Assembly: GCA_020024515.1 (NCBI GenBank)
Contig: JAHHTR010000037.1
Location: 1-18,039, forward strand
Reading direction: 5' to 3'
DNA: 18,039 nt
Source of the DNA: Angelakisella sp.
GTDB taxonomy: Bacteria; Bacillota; Clostridia; Oscillospirales; Ruminococcaceae
Both the position numbers and the translations under genes were made by a program. This document shows positions 8,495-14,722 of the stretch, piece after piece (the stretch's first letter is position 1; every line of letters begins with the position of its first letter). The notes under the pieces are model-generated. The model was not told the DNA's origin. It worked only from the letters and a program-made list of their open reading frames with translations, and did no database searches.

Positions 8495-8526
8495 TTAAAC
8501 TAATCACATAGTTTAATATAAAACTA
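8495..8526. promoter_or_regulatory. Alternating half-sites AAACTA/TAGTTT/AAACTA (putative operator)
   Basis: AAACTA at 8497-8502, TAGTTT at 8509-8514 and AAACTA at 8521-8526 are spaced by exactly 6 nt each, forming two overlapping palindromes that share the middle half-site. The first extends to TTAAACTA/TAGTTTAA (8495-8516). It lies in the divergent region between the GH13 and sortase promoters. Confidence 0.45.
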
Positions 8527-8529
8527 TAC

Positions 8530-8566
8530 CATTATCAAATAAATGTTGTAATTATTATTGATAATG
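8530..8566. repeat. Inverted repeat before the sortase gene
   Basis: CATTATCAA (8530-8538) and TTGATAATG (8558-8566) are perfect reverse complements with 19 nt between them. The right arm overlaps the proposed sortase -35, so it could be an operator or looping site. TGATAATGA within it also occurs in the PL8 upstream repeat at 6672, which may be chance in AT-rich DNA. Confidence 0.4.
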
Positions 8567-8587
8567 AAATAGCGTATTAATTATATA
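8558..8587 (+). promoter_or_regulatory. Candidate promoter of the sortase gene
   Basis: TTGATA (8558-8563), an 18-nt spacer and TATATA (8582-8587). The transcript would start just upstream of the AGGAG that precedes the ATG at 8616. Confidence 0.4.
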
Positions 8588-8615
8588 TAAATAACATAGA
8601 TATAGGAGACATTGT

Positions 8616-9572
8616 ATGCAAAAAATTATTTTGATTTGCATAGCTCTATTACTTTTAACCGCTTGTCAAAAAGACGAAAGTGTAATAACAAGTGGTAGCC
8701 TTGATTTTATACAAAGTGAAATTCAACAAACAGAACAAAATGATTTAATAAGTAGTGAAAATGCTCAATCAGAAAACTTAGAAGTTGCCGAAAGTTCAGA
8801 AAGCTCGGTTTCTTCTTCTGATATACCTGTGGCAGAAAACAAATCAGAGGAGAGAGACAAAGAGTTTTGGGCTATAAGAGAAGATATGGTTAATAATGTA
8901 AAAAAATTTAAAAAAATAAATCCTGATACTGTCGGTTGGCTATATCTTTATGATACAACAGTTAACAGCCCTGTATTTTTTAAAGAAAATGACAATGAAT
9001 ACTATCTTAAACACAATGATTATAGAGAAAATGATGTTAACGGTGCGTTATTTGCAGATTATAATTGCACTTTTGGTGGACGCGATATACAGTCAGATAA
9101 TCTGATTATATATGGACACAGTAAAGATGAAAATCCTGATGGCGGAGTGGAAAAAAGCAGAGAATACGAACATTTTACCGAACTAAAAAGATGGCAAAAT
9201 ATAGATTTCTGTAAATCACACCCATATTTCCTATTTGCAACAGAATACGAAAGTATGGTATTTGAAGTTTTTGCGGCTTTTCATACAAAAACTTCTTTTA
9301 TATACAATAATGCTAATCCTACACTAAAAGAGCAGAAGGCAATAATAGAAGAAGCAAAGAAAAAGAGTCTTTTTGATTTTCATGTTGATGTCGAAGAAGG
9401 GGATAAAATAATGACCCTTTCCACATGCTGTCGAAGAATAGTTCCTATATATCCAAATGGATATAGATTTGTAATTATGGGAAGATTGGTTGAAAAAGGA
9501 AAATTGTTGAATTGGGAAAGAACAGTTACAGAAAACCCGACAGCACTGACAGTTAATAATATTTATGAATAA
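8616..9572 (+). CDS. Class B sortase with lipoprotein signal peptide
   Basis: A 318-residue transpeptidase of the sortase B family, which covalently attaches surface proteins to peptidoglycan or to each other. Residues 1-17 form a lipoprotein signal (IILICIALLLLTAC) with a textbook lipobox LTAC and Cys17, instead of the uncleaved transmembrane anchor usual in sortases. Residues 18-80 are an acidic, Ser/Glu-rich linker. The sortase domain spans about 85-295: NPDTVGWLYL near 102-111, catalytic H168 in YGHS, nucleophile C271 in TLSTC (with a second Cys at 272) and R284 in YRFVIMGRL. An AGGAG lies about 7 nt before the ATG. No protein in the window carries an obvious sorting motif, so the substrate is elsewhere. 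It appears monocistronic; no clear terminator follows. Confidence 0.92.
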   Translation: MQKIILICIALLLLTACQKDESVITSGSLDFIQSEIQQTEQNDLISSENAQSENLEVAESSESSVSSSDIPVAENKSEERDKEFWAIREDMVNNVKKFKKINPDTVGWLYLYDTTVNSPVFFKENDNEYYLKHNDYRENDVNGALFADYNCTFGGRDIQSDNLIIYGHSKDENPDGGVEKSREYEHFTELKRWQNIDFCKSHPYFLFATEYESMVFEVFAAFHTKTSFIYNNANPTLKEQKAIIEEAKKKSLFDFHVDVEEGDKIMTLSTCCRRIVPIYPNGYRFVIMGRLVEKGKLLNWERTVTENPTALTVNNIYE

Positions 9573-9798
9573 AATCAAAGCAACAATAGACAAAAGCATT
9601 AAATAACTTTACGTATATTTTATTTTTAAAATTATCATTTGTAAAGATGAAATATAGTTACATAAATGCCTATTGACTATTAGAAGTAATATATTGCAAT
9701 ATTTATGGTAATCAATAATAATATAAAAATCAAATATATGAAATATCTTAAAAAATGAATGATGTTATATTAATATTGTGCTAATATATATTTGTTGT
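9573..9798. other. Intergenic region between the sortase and cytidylyltransferase genes
   Basis: About 300 nt lie between the two genes when the promoter at 9799-9827 is included. I see no convincing terminator for the sortase gene and no small coding region. A short palindrome ATATTGCAATAT at 9691-9702 is the only structure noticed. Confidence 0.5.
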
Positions 9799-9827
9799 TT
9801 GACAAATCTTAATATAAAAAGTATAAT
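9799..9827 (+). promoter_or_regulatory. Consensus sigma-70 promoter of the HTH-cytidylyltransferase gene
   Basis: TTGACA (9799-9804), a 17-nt spacer and TATAAT (9822-9827): a perfect match to the vegetative consensus. The predicted transcript starts near 9834, giving a leader of about 48 nt before the ATG at 9882. Confidence 0.85.
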
Positions 9828-9881
9828 GTATCATATAAAATAATGAAAGGTACTAGTATTATTCACTAATTGGGTAAAGCT

Positions 9882-10778
9882 ATGAATAATAATTCACTAA
9901 ACAGAAAACAATTTGATATTTTAACATATCTTGAAAAAAACAATGAGAATTGCACACAAAGAACGATTGCTGCCGAAACAAAAATGTCTATTGGTTCTGT
10001 CAATCATGTAATTTCAACATTAAATGCACAAGGTTTATTAAAATCCTCTAAGCTTACAAGAGCAGGTTACGCAGCACTTGAACCATATAGAGTAAAAAGA
10101 GCAGTTTTCATAGCTGCTGGTTTTGGCTATCGACTTGTACCTATAACATTAAATACTCCTAAGCCTCTTGTCAGAGTAAAAGGTGTCAGAATGATAGATA
10201 CACTTTTAGATGCAGTTCTTGCAGCAGGCATAGAAGAAATATATGTTGTTCGGGGATATCTTGGCGAGCAATTTGATCAACTTCTTTATAAATATCCGAT
10301 GATTAAATTTATCGAAAATCCTATCTATCAAGAAACAAATAATATTTCATCTGTATTATTGGCAAGACATCTTTTGCAAAATGCGTATATTTTGGAATCT
10401 GATCTTTATTTATACAATCCTAATTTAATTCAGAAATATCAATATACATCGAATTATGTTGGTGTTCCTGTTGATCGAACTGATGATTGGTGTTTTGAAA
10501 CAAAAAATAATGTAGTTACTAAATTAATGGTTGGTGGATTGAATTGCTACCATTGGTTTGGTATTTCTTATTGGAATGAAATCGATGGTGCAAAGCTATA
10601 TGAAGATGTAAAAACTGTATATGAAATGCCGGGTGGCAAGGAAAGATATTGGGACGAAGTGGCTTTAAGATATTGTATCAACAATTATAAAGTAGAGGTT
10701 CGTGATTGTACTTTTGATGATATTGCGGAAATTGATACTTTTCAGGAACTAAAAAACATTGATCCTGCTTATAATTGA
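9882..10778 (+). CDS. Winged-helix / LicC-like cytidylyltransferase fusion
   Basis: Two domains in 298 residues. Residues about 4-71 form a MarR-like winged helix (RKQFDILTYL, then TQRTIAAETKMSIGSVNHVI as the recognition region). From about 73 onward is a nucleotidyltransferase: AVFIAAGFGYRL...TPKPLVRV (74-99), ETNNISSVLLA (151-161), putative metal-binding D174 in ESDLYLY, and YWDEV near 256-260. These blocks and the C-terminal AEIDTFQEL resemble LicC (CTP:phosphocholine cytidylyltransferase) and the related 2-aminoethylphosphonate cytidylyltransferase PntC. The product would be a CMP-activated amino-alcohol phosphate or phosphonate for surface decoration. An in-frame TTG at 9870 lacks a placed ribosome site; the ATG at 9882 has only a weak GGG. 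No choline kinase or LicD transferase is adjacent. A 16-bp duplication abuts the stop. Confidence 0.85.
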   Translation: MNNNSLNRKQFDILTYLEKNNENCTQRTIAAETKMSIGSVNHVISTLNAQGLLKSSKLTRAGYAALEPYRVKRAVFIAAGFGYRLVPITLNTPKPLVRVKGVRMIDTLLDAVLAAGIEEIYVVRGYLGEQFDQLLYKYPMIKFIENPIYQETNNISSVLLARHLLQNAYILESDLYLYNPNLIQKYQYTSNYVGVPVDRTDDWCFETKNNVVTKLMVGGLNCYHWFGISYWNEIDGAKLYEDVKTVYEMPGGKERYWDEVALRYCINNYKVEVRDCTFDDIAEIDTFQELKNIDPAYN

Positions 10779-10789
10779 TCCTGCTTATA
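10758..10789 (+). repeat. Perfect 16-bp tandem duplication across the stop codon
   Basis: The 16-mer ATTGATCCTGCTTATA at 10758-10773 is repeated at once at 10774-10789. The junction creates the TGA stop (10776-10778). With a single unit the gene would end one codon differently (…AYK and TAA rather than …AYN and TGA), so protein length is almost unchanged. Confidence 0.95.
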
Positions 10790-10810
10790 AATAAAATATA
10801 AAAAATGACA

Positions 10811-10849
10811 AAAAGCTGACTTCTTTTTTTAGGTGAAGTCAGTTTTTTT
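10811..10849 (+). terminator. Rho-independent terminator after the cytidylyltransferase gene
   Basis: CTGACTTC (10816-10823) pairs with GAAGTCAG (10835-10842) across an 11-nt loop and is followed by seven Ts. The flanking A run before the stem extends the pairing. Confidence 0.9.
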
Positions 10850-11007
10850 AGTTGTATTGTTCTGTTAGTATAAAAATGTAATATATAGTATTTAGATATA
10901 TTCAGTGACTATACTGTGTTTTATATATTTATTACTTACATATATGTTCAATATAGTAATCAAAATTATAAAATTAGTATTTTAAAAATAGTTTGAGTAA
11001 ATTCTTA

Positions 11008-11030
11008 AAAAATGTATTGAATACATTTTT
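11008..11030. repeat. 23-bp perfect palindrome in the 10851-11128 intergenic region
   Basis: AAAAATGTATT and AATACATTTTT flank a single central G at 11019. A one-base centre suits a dimeric regulator better than an RNA hairpin. The ATGT-N7-ACAT core resembles PadR-type sites (ATGT-N8-ACAT), but the spacing differs by one. It lies about 100 bp upstream of the transporter promoter. The rest of 10851-11128 shows no gene. Confidence 0.5.
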
Positions 11031-11128
11031 AAGCCAAATACACATTAAGTTAAATTTTTATAAAATAAATATTTGTTCAAAAATAGATATAATAATAAAA
11101 AAAATAAACACAAAAAATGAAAAATATA

Positions 11129-11157
11129 TTGACATTATGTCGATAATAAGTTAATAT
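11129..11157 (+). promoter_or_regulatory. Promoter of the ABC transporter operon
   Basis: TTGACA (11129-11134), a 17-nt spacer and TAATAT (11152-11157). A short palindrome GACATTATGTC (11131-11141) overlaps the -35 and could be an operator. AAAGGGGA then precedes the ATG at 11204. Confidence 0.7.
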
Positions 11158-11203
11158 AATACTAATAAATTTTATATTAATAATTTTAAAGGGGAACTTA
11201 AAT

Positions 11204-12196
11204 ATGAAATTAAAGTTTAGTAAAATGATTTTTACATTTTTAGCAGTTACGATATTGTCTATGTGTATGTTATCAGGATGTGGAGCCAAAAAAGAAAAAG
11301 TTTTAATATATACTTCGATAGAGGATTATCCAATTGAAATAATGAACAAATTGCTAAAAGAAAAATTCCCGAATTATAATATAACTATTGAATATTTTTC
11401 AACAGGTAACCATGCAGCAAAACTATTGGCAGAGGGAACAAAAACAGAGTGTGACATTACTGTTGATTTAGAATACAGTTATTTGGAGAGACTTACAAAA
11501 GAAGGAATATTGGCGGATTTATCTTCATATGATTTTTCTGTTTATGAACCTGATACAATTCTTAATAAGAATGTAATTCCGTTACATAGAAGTAGTGGTA
11601 CTATTATTTTAAACACCAAAGTTCTTGAAGAAAAAGGATTGCCTGAACCTAAATCTTACGAAGATTTATTGAAATCGGAATACAAGGGATTAATATCTAT
11701 GCCAAATCCAAAGGCATCATCTACCGGATATATGTTTTTAAAATCTTTGGTTAATGCGTGGGGTGAAGAAAAAGCTTTTGCATACTTTGATAAACTAACT
11801 CCAAATGTTTTGCAATATACTTCGTCAGGCTCAGGACCAATAAATGCTATTGTTCAAGGAGAAGTTGCTATTGGTCTTGGTATGACAAATCAAGCTGTAA
11901 TTGAACTTTCCAAAGGGCAACCGATAAAAACTGTATTTTTTGAAGAAGGTTCACCTTATGCAGTATATGGTCAAGCTATAATTAAAGGTAAAGAAGAAAG
12001 AAAAGCAGTTCGAGAAGTTTTTGATGTTCTGATTAATAATTATATTTCTGAACTTTCTAAGTCATATTATCCTGAAAAAATTTTTGTGGATAAATATTTT
12101 GAAATAGAAAATTATCCACAAAATATTAAATATTCAGATATGAGTAACAATTCAACAGAAGAAAAAGAGCGTTTGCTTGAAAAATGGAAATACTAA
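11204..12196 (+). CDS. ABC transporter substrate-binding lipoprotein (Fe/AEP/organophosphate class)
   Basis: A 330-residue periplasmic-binding-type lipoprotein: signal peptide 1-25 with lipobox MLSGC and Cys26, then VLIYTS at 33-38 starting the first lobe. Likely ligand loops are rich in Ser/Gly: RSSGT at 129-133, ASSTGY at 171-176 and SSGSGP at 207-212. The family includes Fe(III) binders (FbpA), hexose-phosphate (AfuA) and 2-aminoethylphosphonate binders. In FbpA a Tyr-Tyr pair follows the GE..iGl segment; here that place reads GLGMTNQA (224-231) with no tyrosine, which argues against Fe(III). A YY at 288-289 is near the C terminus and not at that site. It is first in an operon with the ATPase 30 nt downstream and the permease beyond, forming a complete importer. 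Confidence 0.9.
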   Translation: MKLKFSKMIFTFLAVTILSMCMLSGCGAKKEKVLIYTSIEDYPIEIMNKLLKEKFPNYNITIEYFSTGNHAAKLLAEGTKTECDITVDLEYSYLERLTKEGILADLSSYDFSVYEPDTILNKNVIPLHRSSGTIILNTKVLEEKGLPEPKSYEDLLKSEYKGLISMPNPKASSTGYMFLKSLVNAWGEEKAFAYFDKLTPNVLQYTSSGSGPINAIVQGEVAIGLGMTNQAVIELSKGQPIKTVFFEEGSPYAVYGQAIIKGKEERKAVREVFDVLINNYISELSKSYYPEKIFVDKYFEIENYPQNIKYSDMSNNSTEEKERLLEKWKY

Positions 12197-12226
12197 AACT
12201 TTAAATAAAAAAGGAAGGTCAAAAGA

Positions 12227-12991
12227 ATGGTAAAACTTCAAATTCAAGATATTGAAAAAAAGTATGGAGAAAAAACCATATTGAATAAAGTTAATTTTGA
12301 AGTAAACGAAGGAGAATTTTTATCAATTCTCGGTTCTTCCGGATGTGGTAAAACAACTCTTTTACGAATATTGATAGGATTACTTAATCCAACATCGGGA
12401 AAAGTTTTTAAAGATGGAAAAGATATCACGTATTTAAGTCCGAGTGAAAGAGGTATGGGAATAGTTTTTCAAAATTATGCTCTTTTTGAAAATATGACAG
12501 TTTTGGGAAATGTGGAATACGCATTAAGGATACGTAAGGAGAATAAAAATAATAAAGGCGAAATTCGTCAAAAAGCTATTAATATGATTGAACAGATGGG
12601 TTTATCAAAATGTATGAATAAGCGACCGAATGAGCTTTCGGGAGGACAACAACAACGTGTAGCGATTGCCCGTACACTTATTATAAATCCTGACATAATT
12701 CTATTTGATGAACCAATGAGCGCATTAGACGTAGATACACGTTTGTCACTTCGTCAAGAAATTAAAAATATTCAAAAAGAGTATGGTACTACAATGATAT
12801 ATATTACACATGACCAAGAGGAAGCATTTGCTATGTCTGACAGAATTATGGTTATGCGTGAAGGCTCTGTTTTGCAACTTGATACTCCTGAAAATATTAT
12901 TAAATTTCCTGCTGGTAGCTATGTCGAAGATTTTGTAATAAATAATCTTAAAATCAAAATAGAGTCTCTGAATAAATTTGTAAATATATAA
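12227..12991 (+). CDS. ABC transporter ATP-binding protein
   Basis: A 254-residue ATPase that powers the importer encoded by its neighbours. It has Walker A GSSGCGKT (36-43), Q-loop Q82 in FQNYALF, signature LSGGQQQR (137-144), Walker B IILFDEP (157-163), D-loop SALD and switch H195 in THDQEEA. The sequence ends soon after the nucleotide-binding fold, without the C-terminal TOBE-type regulatory domain found in many relatives of about 350 residues (FbpC, PotA). The start is supported by AGGAAGG about 8 nt upstream. The gene lies 30 nt after the binding protein and 14 nt before the permease. Confidence 0.95.
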   Translation: MVKLQIQDIEKKYGEKTILNKVNFEVNEGEFLSILGSSGCGKTTLLRILIGLLNPTSGKVFKDGKDITYLSPSERGMGIVFQNYALFENMTVLGNVEYALRIRKENKNNKGEIRQKAINMIEQMGLSKCMNKRPNELSGGQQQRVAIARTLIINPDIILFDEPMSALDVDTRLSLRQEIKNIQKEYGTTMIYITHDQEEAFAMSDRIMVMREGSVLQLDTPENIIKFPAGSYVEDFVINNLKIKIESLNKFVNI

Positions 12992-13005
12992 TAGAGGAAT
13001 TGTAA

Positions 13006-14601
13006 ATGAAAATGACTGCGACAAAATATACAAATTTTAATAAAACTGATTTAACAAAAATTTTGCTATCAATTATGTTTATTATATTTGTCTTTCTTCC
13101 ACTATTCAATATGTTTATGAATATAGATATTGATAGTATTAACAAGGTAATTCATTCTGCTAATTTTAAAACAGTAATTATGAATTCACTTTTTTCTACA
13201 ACATTGGCAACAATAATTACTATAATTATTGCTTATGGACTTGCTTTGTGTACAGAAAGGGTAAATATAAAGTATAAGAGTATTTTTTCGGTAATTTTCC
13301 TTATCCCTATGCTAATCCCCTCTATTTCACATGGAATGGGTTTGATTTTTCTTTTTGGCAATAATGGTATTTTAACAAATTTGTTTAATCTGAAATCGGG
13401 AATATATGGACTTAAAGGCATTATTTTGGGTTCTGTAATTTATACTTTTCCTATTGCATATTTAATGTTTGTGGACATTATGAAATATCAAGATGCTTCT
13501 TCGTACGAAGCCGCAGAAGTTTTGAATATTCCAAAATGGAATCAATTTACACAAATTACTGTGCCTTATTTTAGAAGACCTTTTATTTCTGTGTTTTTTG
13601 CTATTTTCTCTATGATTATTACCGATTACGGTGTTCCGCTTATGATTGGTGGAAGATATACCACACTTTCTGTTGTTATGTATCAAGAAGTAATCGGACG
13701 ATTAAACTTTGGAATAGGTTCGGTTTATGGTGTAATACTTCTTGTTCCAGCTGTTATAGCTTTTATAGCAGATATTTTGAATAAGGACAAAGGAAGTATT
13801 AATTTTGTGAATAAGCCTTTTGAACCTGATAACACAAAATGGAAAAAAATACTTTCATATTTATTTTGTGTATTTATATCTATGGTAACACTTATTCCGA
13901 TATTTTCATTTGTTATTTTGGCTTTTGTTAAAAAATATCCTTTTGATATGAGTCTAACATTAGATAATATTTCTAAGACTTTAAATATACATACAGGAGA
14001 ATATTTGTTAAATTCTATTATAATAGCTTTGTTGGTTGCTACAATCGGTGTTATAATTGCATTTTTATCTGCATATATGTCTGCAAGAATGGTATCAAAA
14101 ACATCACGTTTTCTACATCTGTCTGCAATTACATCAAATGCTATACCCGGGGTTGTATTAGGCCTTTCGTATGTTTTGACCTTCAAAAGAAGTTTTATAT
14201 ATGGTACGATAGCTATTCTTATTATGGTGAATACTATACATTTTATTGCATCACCGTATCTAATGATTTATAATTCACTTTCAAAGTTAAATAAAAATTT
14301 GGAAAGTGTGGGTTTAACACTTGGTATAAACCGCATATATATGATTCGTGATATTTTTATACCAACATGTCGGAAAACAATTTTTGAAATGTTTTCATAT
14401 TTCTTTGTTAATAGTATGATGACGATTTCAGCGGTATCTTTCCTTGCCACAACAATAAACAAACCAATATCACTAATGATAACTCAATTTGAAGCACAAA
14501 TGATGCTGGAATGTGCAGCGGTTGTTTCATTGGCAATTCTTTTTGTAAACTTATTGATGAAAATAGTAATTCATTTTTTAAAAAGAAAATTTAGTAGATA
14601 A
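13006..14601 (+). CDS. ABC transporter permease, two fused membrane domains
   Basis: A 531-residue integral membrane protein, a fusion of two permease halves as in FbpB-like iron and 2-aminoethylphosphonate importers. Many hydrophobic segments are visible, beginning at 19-38, 60-80 and 93-118 in the first half and 283-306, 336-359 and 398-420 in the second. Each half has an EAA coupling loop: YEAAEVLNIPKWNQFTQITVP (167-187, a near-canonical EAA---G variant with N in place of G) and NLESVGLTLGINRIYMIRDI (431-450). These loops dock on the ATPase encoded just upstream. GAGGA lies 7 nt before the ATG. It is last in the operon and followed by a strong terminator. The ligand is not determined by this protein. 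Confidence 0.93.
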   Translation: MKMTATKYTNFNKTDLTKILLSIMFIIFVFLPLFNMFMNIDIDSINKVIHSANFKTVIMNSLFSTTLATIITIIIAYGLALCTERVNIKYKSIFSVIFLIPMLIPSISHGMGLIFLFGNNGILTNLFNLKSGIYGLKGIILGSVIYTFPIAYLMFVDIMKYQDASSYEAAEVLNIPKWNQFTQITVPYFRRPFISVFFAIFSMIITDYGVPLMIGGRYTTLSVVMYQEVIGRLNFGIGSVYGVILLVPAVIAFIADILNKDKGSINFVNKPFEPDNTKWKKILSYLFCVFISMVTLIPIFSFVILAFVKKYPFDMSLTLDNISKTLNIHTGEYLLNSIIIALLVATIGVIIAFLSAYMSARMVSKTSRFLHLSAITSNAIPGVVLGLSYVLTFKRSFIYGTIAILIMVNTIHFIASPYLMIYNSLSKLNKNLESVGLTLGINRIYMIRDIFIPTCRKTIFEMFSYFFVNSMMTISAVSFLATTINKPISLMITQFEAQMMLECAAVVSLAILFVNLLMKIVIHFLKRKFSR

Positions 14602-14609
14602 TAAATGTT

Positions 14610-14658
14610 AAAAAGGTAGGTACATGGGAAAATCAAATCACCATGCACCTACCTTTTT
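14610..14658. terminator. Bidirectional terminator between convergent genes
   Basis: Arms 14610-14627 and 14641-14658 pair at 17 of 18 positions (one A-C mismatch) around a 13-nt loop. The GC-rich core GGTAGGT/ACCTACC is flanked by AAAAA and TTTTT, so it provides a U-tail on both strands. It serves the transporter operon (+) and the c-di-GMP gene (-). Confidence 0.92.
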
Positions 14659-14666
14659 ATGTTAGA

Positions 14667-14722
14667 ATAAATAATCAGGTTAGATGTGTTTACTTTTGTT
14701 TTATAATTTCCTGATTATTTAT
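14667..14722. repeat. Second long inverted repeat, overlapping the stop of the c-di-GMP gene
   Basis: ATAAATAATCAGG (14667-14679) is perfectly complementary to CCTGATTATTTAT (14710-14722) with a 30-nt loop. The right arm contains the stop codon of the minus-strand gene. It may protect the 3' end or assist termination; there is no clear U-tail. Confidence 0.6.

Noticed and set aside
9870..9881. Four-codon N-terminal extension of the cytidylyltransferase from a TTG
   Set aside because: The nearest purine-rich site is about 20 nt upstream of the TTG, too far away, and the ATG at 9882 is better placed relative to the winged-helix domain.
11077..11289. Minus-strand open frame of 70 codons across the transporter promoter
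   Set aside because: It covers the promoter and signal-peptide region of the binding-protein gene, is very low in complexity and has no supporting start signal.
13725..14186. Minus-strand open frame of 153 codons
   Set aside because: It is wholly antisense to the permease gene, which has clear family motifs. Long shadow frames are common opposite hydrophobic AT-rich genes.
11204..14601. Naming the operon fbpABC (iron uptake)
   Set aside because: The fused permease fits, but the binding protein lacks the Tyr pair and the ATPase lacks the usual C-terminal domain, so a gene symbol would overstate the evidence.
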